From assembly GCF_036625195.1 (NCBI RefSeq), contig NZ_JAZKUG010000001.1, positions 3,658,001 through 3,722,000 on the forward strand: 64,000 nt of DNA. Direction: 5' to 3'. The DNA is from Accumulibacter sp. (GTDB lineage: Bacteria; Pseudomonadota; Gammaproteobacteria; Burkholderiales; Rhodocyclaceae). This document shows positions 26,751 through 36,911 of the stretch, piece after piece; the first letter of the stretch is position 1; each line of letters opens with the position of its first letter. Below the pieces are notes generated by a model, which saw only the letters and a list, made by a program, of their open reading frames with translations, was not told where the DNA came from and did not search any database. The translations under genes and the position numbers were made by a program.

Positions 26751-27896
26751 ATGTTGGGAAACGCATGGATGCAATGGGGAAGGGCCGAGTGCCGGGCACC
26801 GCTGCTGGTCGTTGCCCTGGCGCTGCTCTTGGCTGGCTGCGCACCGCCACCGGAACCGATCAGCATCGGCTTCATCGGCGGCACTTCGGGGCGGGTCGCG
26901 GATCTCGGCATTGCCGGTCGCGACGGCGTGCAGCTGGCCGTCGATCTGCGCAATCAGGCCGGAGGCGTCGGCGGGCGCGCGGTAAGGCTGCTGATCCGGG
27001 ACGACGAGCAGAACCCCGAGGTGGCGGCGCGTGTCCTGCGCGAGCTGATCGACCAGGGCGTCGTCGCCGTCGTCGGGCCGATGACGAGCGCCATGGCCAT
27101 GGCGATGGTACCGATCGCCAACGAGGCGAAGCTCTTGCTGCTCAGTCCGACGGTCTCGACCGAAGACCTCAGCGGCCGCGACGACTTCTTCTTTCGCGTC
27201 GGTTCGTCGAACCATGCCAATGCCGCCGAGGTTGCGCGTCGCCATCTGCAGCGGCATGCGGACCAGCGGCGCCTGGCTGTGGCCTACGATCTGAGCAACA
27301 AGGCCTACAGCGAGACCTGGCTTGGTGGCTTCCGGAACGCTTTCGAGGGTGGTGGCGGGCAGTTGCTGACGACGATCGCTTTCGAATCGGGCGGCGACAA
27401 ATCCCTGCGGCAGCTGGCCGAAGAGCTCCTGGGCAGCCGCGCCGACGGCATCCTGATCGTCGCCAATTCGGTCGACACCGCGCTGTTGTGCCAGCAGCTC
27501 CGCAAGCTCGGCAGCGACCTGCCGATCCTTGCTGCCGAATGGGCCGCCACCGAGCGACTGATCGAACTGGGCGGCAAGGCCGTCGAGGGGCTGCTGGTGG
27601 GGCAGAACTTCAATCGCGGCAGCGAGGCACCACGCTACTTGGCCTTTCGCGAGGCCTACGGCGAGCGTTTCCATCGCGATCCGGGCTTCGGTGGTGCGCT
27701 CGCCTTTGATGCCGCCAACGTGCTGCTCGAGGCGCTGGCGCGACGGCAGGGCGAGCAGGGCGTCAAGGAGGCCCTGTTGAGCGTCCGTCGCTTCGACGGT
27801 CTGCAGGCGCCGATCGTCTTCGACGATGCGGGCGACGTGCAACTCGGCGTGTTCATGACCGTGGTGCGCGACGGGCGTCTGGTGGTGGTGGAGTAG
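26751..27896 (+). CDS. Periplasmic solute-binding lipoprotein (branched-chain amino acid/Leu-Ile-Val type)
   Basis: The 381-residue protein has a lipoprotein signal with lipobox LLAGC near residue 28. A type I periplasmic-binding fold follows: ISIGFIGGTSGRVADLG, GVQLAVDLRNQAGGVGGRAV, VVAVVGPMTSAMAMA, and a second lobe with RRLAVAYDLSNKAYSETWLGGF. This is the family of ABC amino-acid receptors, but no permease or ATPase gene is linked. Instead, a sensor kinase follows after 8 bp, so I infer it acts as a ligand-sensing partner. ATG 26751 is chosen; 26730 and 26766 are alternatives. Confidence 0.85.
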   Translation: MLGNAWMQWGRAECRAPLLVVALALLLAGCAPPPEPISIGFIGGTSGRVADLGIAGRDGVQLAVDLRNQAGGVGGRAVRLLIRDDEQNPEVAARVLRELIDQGVVAVVGPMTSAMAMAMVPIANEAKLLLLSPTVSTEDLSGRDDFFFRVGSSNHANAAEVARRHLQRHADQRRLAVAYDLSNKAYSETWLGGFRNAFEGGGGQLLTTIAFESGGDKSLRQLAEELLGSRADGILIVANSVDTALLCQQLRKLGSDLPILAAEWAATERLIELGGKAVEGLLVGQNFNRGSEAPRYLAFREAYGERFHRDPGFGGALAFDAANVLLEALARRQGEQGVKEALLSVRRFDGLQAPIVFDDAGDVQLGVFMTVVRDGRLVVVE

Positions 27897-27904
27897 GAGG
27901 ACGC

Positions 27905-30900
27905 GTGGCGCGACCTCTCTGGCAGTGGCTGGCGTGGCGCTTCATCGTCGCCAGCGTGCTGCCGCTGCTCCTCGTCGCCGCACTGCTGCTGCAGGTCCTG
28001 CTGCCGCCGGTGATTGCCGGCATCGAGGCGCGGCATGAGGTGCTTGCCCGCGCAATTGCCGGCCAAGTCGAGGAATACCTGCGCGGCGCCGGCCGGGAGA
28101 TGTCCACACTGGCGGCGTACATCGGGAACAGTGCTCTGCCGCCGGGGCCGCAGTTGCAGAAGCTGCTCGATACCCACGGCAACTCCGGCGCCGTCTTCGC
28201 GGCGATCTACCTGGCAGCCGATGACGACGCCGTGCTCGCCGTTGCTCTGCCACCGGGGCAGCAGGTGCAGCGTGACGACCTGATCGGTGTCGACCTCTCG
28301 CGCTGGAGCGTCCTGCACGAGGCTCGTCAGCGGCAGGCTCCGGTCTGGTCCGAGGTCTTCCTCTCCGCGGTCAGTGCGCGGCTGGCGGTCAGCCTGGCGA
28401 TTCCGGTCGGCGATCGGGTGCTGATCGGCGAAGTGGCGATCAACCGGCTGGCCGAGTTCCTCGGCCAGTTGCCGACGGAAGCCGGCATGCTGACGATGGT
28501 CCTCGATCGCCGCGGTCAGGTCATCGCGCATTCGCAAAGTCGCCTCGGCGGTCAGCAGATCAACCTTGGTCACCTGCCGATCGTCGAGGATGCGCTGCAA
28601 GGGCGCTTCGACCGCCACGATCTCGAACTCGACGGCGAAAGGTTCATGGCGACGCTGGTTCAAGTGCCGCAACTCGGGTGGACGGTCCTCGTTGCGCAGC
28701 CACGACTCGACGCCTTGCGACCGTTCCAGGCGAGCCTGTGGATACTCGCTGCCGGCGTTCTGTTGGCGTTGCTGCTCGGCAGCGGCGCGACGCTGCTGCT
28801 CGCCCGCCGCCTCGCACAGCGAATCGGCCGCTACACCGACCAGACACACGCCATTGCCGGTGGCGATTACGGTCGCCCCTGGCCGCTGCTGAGGATCAAG
28901 GAACTCGACCAGCTGGCTGCCGATCTCGATCGCATGTCGCAGGCGATCCGCCAGCGCGAGCAGGCGCTGCGCGCCAGCGAGACTCGCTTTCGTGACCTCT
29001 CGGCGCTGGCTTCCGACTGGTTCTGGGAACAGGACGAAGAGTTTCGTTTCACCTATGTGTCGGCAGGTGGAGCGGTATCGGCGCTTGCGGAGAACGGTTT
29101 CGACCTGCGGCTATCCCTCGGCAGGACGCGCTGGGAGTTGCCGAACAACCTGGGTGCTCCGGAATGGCAGGCGCATCGCCGTCTGCTCGAGGCACGCCAG
29201 CCGTTTCGTGATTTCGAGTATGCGCTGCGCTCCGAGTCCGGGTCCTGGCACTGGGTGGCGGTCAGCGGCCAGCCCCTGTTTGACGACGCGGGACGTTTCG
29301 TCGGCTATCGCGGGACCGCGCGCGACATCACGCGGCGGCAACAGGTCGACGAGGCCCTGCGCCAGGCCAAGCTGGTGGTGGAGAACAGCCCGGCGGTGGT
29401 CTTTCGCTGGCGAGCGGATGCCGGCTGGCCGACCGTGTTCGTCTCCGACAACATCGGGCAGTTTGGCTACGCTGCCCACGAATTGCTCGATGGAGAAATC
29501 ACTTATGCGTCTTTGATCCATCCCGACGACGTCGAGCGGGTCGCCCGGGAATTGCTGGAGCATGCCCAACTGGGCCGCGATCACTTCAGCCAGGAGTACC
29601 GGATCGTCACCAGGAGCGGCGCGGTTCGCTGGGTCGATGACCTGACCGCGGCCGAACGCGACGAGGCCGGAACGATTCGCCATTATCAGGGAGTCGTCAT
29701 CGACATCAGTGAGCGCAAGCGTGTCGAGGAGGAACTGCGGCGGCTCAATCGGCAGTTGCGCATGGTCAGCGACTGCAATCAAGCGCTGATCCGCGCTCGT
29801 GACGAAGGCGAACTGCTGACGACGGTCTGTTCGATCGTCGTCCATACCGGTGGTTACCGGATGGCCTGGGTCGGTTACGCGGAGCGAGATGCGGCACGAT
29901 CGATTCGGCCCGCGGCGTCGGCGGGTCACGAAGCAGGTTATCTCGATCAGTTGGCTACCAGTTGGGCCGATGGCGAACGCGGCCGGGGTGCGAACGGTGA
30001 GGCGATCCGCAGCGGTCGCCCCTGCGTCATCAAGGATCTGGCGAACGAGCCACGGTTTGCGCCCTGGCGGACGCAGGCGCTCGAGCGTGGCTACGCTGCG
30101 CTCTGTGCGCTGCCACTGCGCGAGGCCGGACGGAGCTTCGGCTCGCTGAGCATCTACGCCGCGGCCGTCGGCGCTTTCGATCAGGCGGAAGTGGCGCTGC
30201 TCGGCGAACTGGCGGATGACCTGGCTTTCGGCATCTCGGTGTTGCGCATCCGTGACCAGCGCGATCGGGTCGATGCCGCACTGCGCGACAGCGAGGCGCG
30301 CTACCGCCTGCTTTTCGACAGCACGCCGCATCCGATGTGGGTCTTCGATGCCGAGACGTTGGCCTTCCTGACCGTCAATCAGGCAGCGATCGCGACCTAT
30401 GGTTACTCGCGTGCCGAGTTCCTCAACATGAGCATTCTCGACCTCGGGGCCGACGAGCGGACGCCACTGCTCTCCGAGGACGTCATCGCCGTCGAGGAGG
30501 TTGCCGATTACACGGGCTTCTGGCGTCATCGGCGCAAGGATGGCGAGCTGATCGACGTCGAGATCGTCTCGCATGCGCTTTCCTACGAAGGGCGGCGGGC
30601 GGAACTCGTCCTGGCCACCGACATCACCGAACGCAGACGATCGGAGCGGGCGCTGTTGGCGAGCGAAATGAAATATCGCGAGCTGGTGGAGAACGCGAAC
30701 AGCATCATCCTGCGCTGGACACCGAAGGGCGAGATCAGCTTCATCAACGAGTTCGGGATCAGGTTCTTCGGCTATACGGAAGAGGAGCTGATCGGGCACC
30801 ATGTCGTCGGCACGATCGTCCCGCCGGCGGCGAGTGACGGCGAGGAACTGCTGCCACTGATGGAGCGCATCTGCCAGCGGCCGGAAGACTTCGCGCACCA

Positions 30901-32260
30901 CGTGAACGAGAACATGCGCCGCGGTGGCGAACGCGTCTGGGTGTCCTGGACCAACCGGGCGGTATTCAACGACTGGGGGCAGGTAATCGAGGTCTTCAGT
31001 GTCGGCGCCGATGTCACCGAGCACAAGCGGGCGGAAGCAGCGGTGCGCGAGAGCGAGGAGCGTTTCGCCAAGGCCTTCCACTCGAGTCCGGCACCGATGG
31101 CGATCAGCGCCATCGATACCGGGGTTTACCACGATGTGAACGAACAGATGCAGAAAATGCTCTGCTATTCACGCGCGCAACTGGTTGGCAGCAGCTCGGT
31201 CGAGCTTGGAATCTGGGCTGACTCGGGAGCCCGTGAGCGGATGGTCGAGCGGGTCCGTTTGCACGGCGCTTGCCGTGAAATGCCGGCGCGCTTTCGCACC
31301 AGCACGGGCGAAATCCGGGAAGCGCTCTACTCGGGCGAGATCATCCGTCTCGGTGAAAAGGAGGTCCTTCTGTCATTGATCTTCGACGTCACCGATCGCA
31401 AGCGGGCGGAGGAGGAACTGCTGCACCACCGGGAGCACCTCGAGGAACTGGTCAGCGAGCGCACGCGCGAGTTGCGGCAGGCGATGGAACAACTCCTGCA
31501 GGCCGAGAAGCTGGCCGCCCTGGGCAATCTGGTCGCCGGCGTGGCGCACGAGTTGAACACGCCGCTGGGCAACAGTCGCGTCGTCGCCAGCCTGCTCGCC
31601 GAGGAGCTGCGGGCCTTCGCCACAGCGGTCGACGCGGGCAGCCTGCGCCGCTCCCAGGTCGATCGTTTCCTCAACCGCGGACGCGAGGCCGTCGATCTGC
31701 TGGAACGCAACAGCGCCCGCGCGGCCGATCTGATCGGTCACTTCAAGCAGGTTGCGGTGGACCAGAGCAGCGCCCGTCGTCGCGTCTTCGATCTCCGGCA
31801 AACGGTCGAAGAGATGCTCAGCGCGCTGCGCTTCAGCTTCAAGAACAGCCCGCACCGGATCGATCTCGACATTCCTGCCGGGCTGCTGATGGACAGCTAC
31901 CCGGGGCCGCTCGAGCAGGTGATCGCCAATCTCGTGGGCAACGCGGTCAGCCATGGCCTGGCCGGAGTCGACTGCGGCCGCATCCTGCTGCAGGCGACTG
32001 CCGTCGGCGACGCGCAGGTGCTGCTTTCGTGTGCTGACGACGGTGTCGGCATGCCGTCGGCGACCCTGAAGCGGATCTTCGAACCCTTCTTCACGACCCG
32101 CCTGGGGCAGGGTGGCAGCGGCCTCGGGTTGTACATCGTCTACAACCTGGTCACCGGCGTGCTGGGCGGGACGATCGCGGTCGACAGTGCGCCCGGAAAG
32201 GGCAGCACTTTCAGGCTCAGTCTGCCGTGCAATGCGCCGGAGCGGCGAGTTGTCGGGTGA
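27905..32260 (+). CDS. Large multi-PAS/GAF sensor histidine kinase
   Basis: This 1,451-residue membrane kinase starts at GTG 27905 with an AGGAGG site just upstream. It has a transmembrane helix (12-34), a Cache-like periplasmic sensor (about 40-275), a second helix (about 279-300), HAMP, two PAS domains (about 360-615) and a GAF domain (about 618-785). Three more PAS domains (about 797-1170) and a coiled coil lead to HisKA with phospho-acceptor His1215 in VAHELNTPLGN, then HATPase_c with DDGVGM (about 1379) and GSGLGLYI. Signals from the periplasm and several cytosolic inputs are therefore integrated. It is in an operon with the binding protein upstream and a second kinase and activator downstream. 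Confidence 0.92.
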   Translation: MARPLWQWLAWRFIVASVLPLLLVAALLLQVLLPPVIAGIEARHEVLARAIAGQVEEYLRGAGREMSTLAAYIGNSALPPGPQLQKLLDTHGNSGAVFAAIYLAADDDAVLAVALPPGQQVQRDDLIGVDLSRWSVLHEARQRQAPVWSEVFLSAVSARLAVSLAIPVGDRVLIGEVAINRLAEFLGQLPTEAGMLTMVLDRRGQVIAHSQSRLGGQQINLGHLPIVEDALQGRFDRHDLELDGERFMATLVQVPQLGWTVLVAQPRLDALRPFQASLWILAAGVLLALLLGSGATLLLARRLAQRIGRYTDQTHAIAGGDYGRPWPLLRIKELDQLAADLDRMSQAIRQREQALRASETRFRDLSALASDWFWEQDEEFRFTYVSAGGAVSALAENGFDLRLSLGRTRWELPNNLGAPEWQAHRRLLEARQPFRDFEYALRSESGSWHWVAVSGQPLFDDAGRFVGYRGTARDITRRQQVDEALRQAKLVVENSPAVVFRWRADAGWPTVFVSDNIGQFGYAAHELLDGEITYASLIHPDDVERVARELLEHAQLGRDHFSQEYRIVTRSGAVRWVDDLTAAERDEAGTIRHYQGVVIDISERKRVEEELRRLNRQLRMVSDCNQALIRARDEGELLTTVCSIVVHTGGYRMAWVGYAERDAARSIRPAASAGHEAGYLDQLATSWADGERGRGANGEAIRSGRPCVIKDLANEPRFAPWRTQALERGYAALCALPLREAGRSFGSLSIYAAAVGAFDQAEVALLGELADDLAFGISVLRIRDQRDRVDAALRDSEARYRLLFDSTPHPMWVFDAETLAFLTVNQAAIATYGYSRAEFLNMSILDLGADERTPLLSEDVIAVEEVADYTGFWRHRRKDGELIDVEIVSHALSYEGRRAELVLATDITERRRSERALLASEMKYRELVENANSIILRWTPKGEISFINEFGIRFFGYTEEELIGHHVVGTIVPPAASDGEELLPLMERICQRPEDFAHHVNENMRRGGERVWVSWTNRAVFNDWGQVIEVFSVGADVTEHKRAEAAVRESEERFAKAFHSSPAPMAISAIDTGVYHDVNEQMQKMLCYSRAQLVGSSSVELGIWADSGARERMVERVRLHGACREMPARFRTSTGEIREALYSGEIIRLGEKEVLLSLIFDVTDRKRAEEELLHHREHLEELVSERTRELRQAMEQLLQAEKLAALGNLVAGVAHELNTPLGNSRVVASLLAEELRAFATAVDAGSLRRSQVDRFLNRGREAVDLLERNSARAADLIGHFKQVAVDQSSARRRVFDLRQTVEEMLSALRFSFKNSPHRIDLDIPAGLLMDSYPGPLEQVIANLVGNAVSHGLAGVDCGRILLQATAVGDAQVLLSCADDGVGMPSATLKRIFEPFFTTRLGQGGSGLGLYIVYNLVTGVLGGTIAVDSAPGKGSTFRLSLPCNAPERRVVG

Positions 32261-32485
32261 CATGGCAGTCCGCGGCGATGGCGCAGACGGGTGCCGCGAA
32301 GCCGCGTTGGCCGCAAACGTCACGCGTCGCAGGTGCAGACGAGGCGGCATCCACCGTGCGATCGTCATGACGGCTTACGGTGGTGCGCGTCAGCGCTCCT
32401 TTCTGCTAAGCTGAAAAAAAGAGTGGCGGCGTCGGCGGGAATCGTGCCGGCGATGCCGCGGCGAGAAGTCTTCTGATCGATACCG

Positions 32486-35056
32486 ATGTTCGACAATCTG
32501 AGAAAGTATGCCGCCGCCTACCTGGTGGCGGCCGGTGGGCTTCTTCTGACCTGTTTCTCGTCGTGGAACGTCCGCCAGGAACTGCAGACCAGCCACTTCA
32601 AGGAGTTCGAATGGGCAGCAGGCGACCGCATCCAGTCGGTGCGGGCGGTCACCGAACAGGGACTCGATGCGCTGCTCGAGATTCGCGGGCTGTTCCACGC
32701 GGCGCAGGGAATCGACGAAAGGGAGTTCCTGCTGTTCACCGACTCCGTGCTCAAGCGGCATTCGTACATCGAGGGACTCATCTGGGCGCCCTTGCTGACC
32801 TCGTCGCGGCGGGTGGTTCCGGGAACGCCAGCGGGCGCGCCGCCGGCACGCCGTGCGCGCGGTGTGGCGGCTGCCGTTCCCGGCGAGGAGCCGCGGGTGC
32901 CGGTTCTCCTGACGGCGTCGCGCGGGGCGGCGATTGCCATGCCGGGAGTCGATCTCAACGCCACCGATGAACTGTCCGAGCTGTTTCGGCGGGCGAGGGC
33001 GAGTGGCAAGGTGGCGGTCAGTGGACGCATGGCGCTGGATCGCGGTGGCGGCAAGGTGGCGCACGTCATCTATGCCGCGCTGCCCGTGCATGCACCGGGT
33101 CAGCCGCGGCGCGCTGCCAACGCCGAGCCCGCCGACCCGTTGGGTTTCGTCGTCGGCGTCTACGACATCGAGGAACTGGTGCATGTGGCCATCAGCCTGC
33201 TCGAGCCGCGCGGCGTCGAGGTACTGGTTGTCGACGCATCAGCGGAAGGCGAAGCACAGTTCCTCCATTTCTATGCCAGCCGGCTCGAGCCACGCGCCGT
33301 TGCCGCCGCCAGCGGGCTGCTGCCGGAAGCCGATGAGGGGCAGCCACGGATGGTGGTGACGATTCCGGTGGGGGACCGGCAGTGGACGGTGACCTGTGTC
33401 GCCACGCACACCTTCCGGAGTGCCGAGGCCTTCACCAAGGCGCACTGGTCAGTGCTGCTCGGAGGTCTCGTGTGTACCGCGCTCCTCAGCCTGTATCTGG
33501 TACGCAGCCGGCGCGAAATGGACAGTCGAATCCTGCTGACGCAAACGCTCTACGAACGCGAGGAACTCTTCCGCCAACTGGCGGAGACGGTCGATGTCGT
33601 TTTCTGGGCGATCAGCCCCGACGCCGCGCGGCTTGAGTACATCGGCCCGGCGTTCAGGAGCATCGCCGGACAGCAGACTGGCCTCGACGAGCGGACGCCG
33701 GCCGTGCTGTTCGATGTCTTCGCGGCAGACGATCGCGCCAGACTCGTCGCTGCGGTCGATCAGCTGCGGCGCGAAGGAGGGCACTTCAGCATCGTGCTGC
33801 CGCTCGCCGCCGGCGATCAGACGTCGCGCTGGCTGCGGGTCTGCGGCTTTCCGGTGCACGAGCGCGGCGTCGAGCTCGTCCGTATCGTCGGCTTTCTCGA
33901 GGACATCACCGAGCACAAGCTGGCCGAGGATGCCCTGCGCGACTCGGAGGCGAGGTTGCGCACGCTCTTCAACCACTCGCCCGACCTCATCTTCACCGTC
34001 GATGGCGCGGCCAACATCCTGCTCAGCAACCGCCCCTGGCCACATCCGGCGGGTGCTGCGGGTGAGAAGCGCTCATCGCTGATCCTGCCGGCCGAAGTGC
34101 GTCCGGACTATCTGCAGAGACTGCGGCGGGTCTTCGCCAGCGGGCGGATCGAACATCTGCAGTATCGCGCCACGGGCGACACCTGGTGGGAGGTGCGGAT
34201 GGTCCCGATCAGCACGGCGACGACGGTGAAGGCGGCGATGGTGGTGATCAGCGACATCACCGAGAACCGCAAGCTGCAGTGGCAGGCGATTCGCAGTTCC
34301 CGGCTCGCTTCGCTGGGCGTGCTGTCGGCCGGCATCGCGCACGAGATCAACAACCCCAACCATGCCATTCTGGCGAACGCCGGCGTACTGGCGCGGATCT
34401 GGAACGACGCCTTGCCGATTCTCGACGAGTACGAGCAGGAGCAGGGGGACTTCGTACTCGGCGGGTTGGCCTTCCCGCAGGCACGCCAGACGATCGTCCG
34501 CGGCATGAGTGACATCGCCGGGAACGCCAAGCGGATCCAGAAGATCGTCGACAACCTCAAGCATCTCGGCAAGCAGGATCGCGGCCACATGGACGAGCCG
34601 GCGGACATCGGCCGGATCCTGCACGCCGTCGCGACGCTGCTCGACACCCGGATCAGGAAATGCACCGACCGCTTCGCGCTCGACCTGCCGGATTCGCTGC
34701 CGCTGGTGCGGGGCAACGTGCAGCAACTCGAACAGGTGTTCATCAACATCATCGTCAACGCGCTCGAGTCGCTGCCGGAGCGCAGCCGTTCGGTCCGCGT
34801 CTCGGCGCAGGCGATCCCGGCGGAAGGCCGGCTGATCGTCGAGGTGGCGGACCAGGGAAAGGGAATTCCCGAGGACGTGATGGCGCAGCTCGGCGAGCCG
34901 TTCTTCACCACCAAGGCGGAGAGTGGTGGCACCGGGCTCGGACTTTCGATCTCGTCGTCGATCGTCGACAGGCACGGTGGGATGATGCGCTTCGAATCCA
35001 ACGCCGACCTCGGAACGACGGTCCGCGTCGATCTGCCGATTGCCACGGAGGAGTGA
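32486..35056 (+). CDS. CHASE-domain sensor histidine kinase
   Basis: The 856-residue protein has a membrane helix (about 10-27), a periplasmic CHASE domain (about 50-280, with IEGLIWAPLL), a second helix (about 318-338) and two PAS domains (about 357-475 and 486-600). HisKA carries His619 in AGIAHEINNPNHAI, and HATPase_c carries NIIVNALES, DQGKGIPEDV and GTGLGLSI. CHASE domains sense small extracellular ligands. Its stop codon directly abuts the start of the response regulator at 35057, so the two form the cognate pair. A 225-bp gap separates it from the kinase upstream. Confidence 0.92.
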   Translation: MFDNLRKYAAAYLVAAGGLLLTCFSSWNVRQELQTSHFKEFEWAAGDRIQSVRAVTEQGLDALLEIRGLFHAAQGIDEREFLLFTDSVLKRHSYIEGLIWAPLLTSSRRVVPGTPAGAPPARRARGVAAAVPGEEPRVPVLLTASRGAAIAMPGVDLNATDELSELFRRARASGKVAVSGRMALDRGGGKVAHVIYAALPVHAPGQPRRAANAEPADPLGFVVGVYDIEELVHVAISLLEPRGVEVLVVDASAEGEAQFLHFYASRLEPRAVAAASGLLPEADEGQPRMVVTIPVGDRQWTVTCVATHTFRSAEAFTKAHWSVLLGGLVCTALLSLYLVRSRREMDSRILLTQTLYEREELFRQLAETVDVVFWAISPDAARLEYIGPAFRSIAGQQTGLDERTPAVLFDVFAADDRARLVAAVDQLRREGGHFSIVLPLAAGDQTSRWLRVCGFPVHERGVELVRIVGFLEDITEHKLAEDALRDSEARLRTLFNHSPDLIFTVDGAANILLSNRPWPHPAGAAGEKRSSLILPAEVRPDYLQRLRRVFASGRIEHLQYRATGDTWWEVRMVPISTATTVKAAMVVISDITENRKLQWQAIRSSRLASLGVLSAGIAHEINNPNHAILANAGVLARIWNDALPILDEYEQEQGDFVLGGLAFPQARQTIVRGMSDIAGNAKRIQKIVDNLKHLGKQDRGHMDEPADIGRILHAVATLLDTRIRKCTDRFALDLPDSLPLVRGNVQQLEQVFINIIVNALESLPERSRSVRVSAQAIPAEGRLIVEVADQGKGIPEDVMAQLGEPFFTTKAESGGTGLGLSISSSIVDRHGGMMRFESNADLGTTVRVDLPIATEE

Positions 35057-36487
35057 ATGAAGGAGAAGCCGTTTTCCAGCCTGCCGGTCTTTCTCGTCGA
35101 TGACGAGGAGTCGGTCCTGCACGCGACCGCCACCGTCCTGCGCAGTGCCGGCGTCCCCCGGATCGAGATGGTCGCCGACAGCCGGGCCCTGTTGCCGGCT
35201 CTCGAGGCGCAACCGGCGAGCGCGCTGTTGCTCGATCTCTCGATGCCGCATGTCAGTGGCAGCAAGCTGCTGCCGGACATCGTCCACCTCTACCCCGAGG
35301 TCCCGGTGATCGTCATGACCGCCGCGCAGGATGTCGAGACTGCGGTCAGCAGCATGAAGGAGGGCGCGTTCGACTATCTCGTCAAGCCGGTCGAGGAAAG
35401 CCGCCTGGTGGCGAGCGTGCGGCATGCGCTGGAAGTGCACTCGTTGCGGCGGCAGATGGGGGTTCTCAAGCGCTATCTGCTGTCGGATTGCCTGCAGGAC
35501 AACGAGGCTTTCACCGGCATCGTCACCAACAGCCGCAAGATGCGGGCGCTCTTCCAGTACCTCGAGGCGGTGGCCGGTACCGCTGAGCCCGTGCTGATCT
35601 GCGGCGAGACCGGCGCCGGCAAGGAGATGTTCGCGCATGCCCTGCACAAGCTCAGCGGTCTTGGCGGCCAGTTCGTGCAGGTCAACGTCGCCGGTCTCGA
35701 CGACACCCTCTTCTCGGACACCCTGTTCGGTCACAGGAAGGGCGCCTTCACCGGCGCCGACCAGTCGCGCGCTGGACTCATCGCCCAGGCCGCTGGTGGT
35801 ACGCTGTTCCTCGACGAGATCGGCGACCTGTCGATGGCTTCGCAGGTGAAGTTGTTGCGCCTGTTGCAGGAGCACATGTACTTCCCGCTCGGCTCGGACG
35901 TCGCGCGGCCGAGCGACGCGCGCGTCGTTTGCGCGACGAACTGCAATCTGGCGCAGATGATGCGCCAGAACCGCTTTCGCTCGGATCTCTTCTTCCGTCT
36001 CTCGGTGCATCAGATCGAGGTGCCGCCGCTGCGCCAGCGCAAGGAGGACATCCCCCTGCTCCTGCAGCACTTCCTCGACGAGGCGGCGGCACTGATCCGC
36101 AAGCCGGCGCCGGAGCCGTCGAACGAGCTCATCACCCTGCTCTCGAACCACCATTTCCCGGGCAACGTCCGCGAACTGCGGGCGATGGTCTTCAATGCGA
36201 TGGCGCTGCACCGGGGTGGATCGATCCTGGCGATGGACAGCTTCCGTCAGGCCATCCAGAAGCAGCAGAAGGCCGGCGCCGAGCCTGCCGCGAGTGACGA
36301 GGAGAGCGAAATGCCGATCCTCATCCCCGGCCGCTTTCCGACTCTCGACGAAGTCGAGGAAGCCCTCGTGGCCGAGGCACTGAAGCGGGCGAAGGGAAAT
36401 CAGGGGGTTGCCGCGACCCTGCTCGGCCTTTCGCGGCCGGCACTCAACCGGCGCCTGGCGCGGCGCGCGACGCGCGCCGCCCCCTGA
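35057..36487 (+). CDS. NtrC-family sigma-54-dependent response regulator
   Basis: The 476-residue protein has a receiver domain (1-125) with acidic pair D15/D16, phospho-acceptor Asp60 in LLLDLSMP and the conserved Lys in YLVKPVEE. An AAA+ sigma-54 interaction domain follows with Walker A GETGAGKE, the sigma-54 contact loop GAFTGA and Walker B GGTLFLDEIGDL. A Fis-type helix-turn-helix lies at the C-terminus (GNQGVAATLLGLSRPALNRRL). All residues needed for ATP-driven open-complex formation appear present. It is probably phosphorylated by the adjoining CHASE kinase. Its targets are unknown; a -24/-12 type element lies in front of the next gene, pit. Confidence 0.95.
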   Translation: MKEKPFSSLPVFLVDDEESVLHATATVLRSAGVPRIEMVADSRALLPALEAQPASALLLDLSMPHVSGSKLLPDIVHLYPEVPVIVMTAAQDVETAVSSMKEGAFDYLVKPVEESRLVASVRHALEVHSLRRQMGVLKRYLLSDCLQDNEAFTGIVTNSRKMRALFQYLEAVAGTAEPVLICGETGAGKEMFAHALHKLSGLGGQFVQVNVAGLDDTLFSDTLFGHRKGAFTGADQSRAGLIAQAAGGTLFLDEIGDLSMASQVKLLRLLQEHMYFPLGSDVARPSDARVVCATNCNLAQMMRQNRFRSDLFFRLSVHQIEVPPLRQRKEDIPLLLQHFLDEAAALIRKPAPEPSNELITLLSNHHFPGNVRELRAMVFNAMALHRGGSILAMDSFRQAIQKQQKAGAEPAASDEESEMPILIPGRFPTLDEVEEALVAEALKRAKGNQGVAATLLGLSRPALNRRLARRATRAAP

Positions 36488-36911
36488 TCGGTGCCGCGCC
36501 GGGTTTGCCGTGCTCCGCGACGCAAGGCAGCTTACCGCGAACGTTCCGGGTCGCCGGCGAGCGCCCGGCGGCAAGACCGCCGCAGCCGAACGCCAGTGGC
36601 ATCAACCGGTGCAGGCACCGGCAACCGGCGAGGGGGTGTGCGCAGTCGACACTTCGATGCATTCGTGACGCCTCTGACCAAGACGCTGAAAAAAAACCCG
36701 AAAACAGCAGGAAACATGCCATTCGGGCGAATTCCCGTGCATTTCGTTACACCCCCAGGGTGACTCCCGGAATAGCCGGGAGGGCATTGCAAGTGTCTGG
36801 TTCAACGTAACAAAAACATTGTCTGCTCGTGTGGCACGAATCATGCTTGCGAGACCGCTCAGCGCCTGCCGGGTGCGAGGGAATCCAAGACAACAATCAT
36901 AGGGCCGCTGC
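36488..36911. other. 424-bp intergenic region upstream of pit
   Basis: No convincing gene is present. The region holds two perfect stem-loops: CGGCGG/CCGCCG at 36566-36582, and CTCCCGG/CCGGGAG at 36764-36782 with a 5-base loop. A sigma-54 promoter-like element lies at 36832-36847. Base composition becomes more AT-rich after 36680 (for example the A-run near 36690), as expected for a regulatory region. Confidence 0.6.
36832..36849 (+). promoter_or_regulatory. Candidate sigma-54 promoter of pit-DUF47
   Basis: TGGCACGAATCATGCTTG has the invariant GG (36833-36834) and GC (36845-36846) separated by exactly 10 bases, and matches TGGCAC-N5-TTGCW at all but one position. Transcription would start near 36858, about 55 bp before ATG 36912. 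A sigma-54 activator gene lies directly upstream. Confidence 0.6.
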
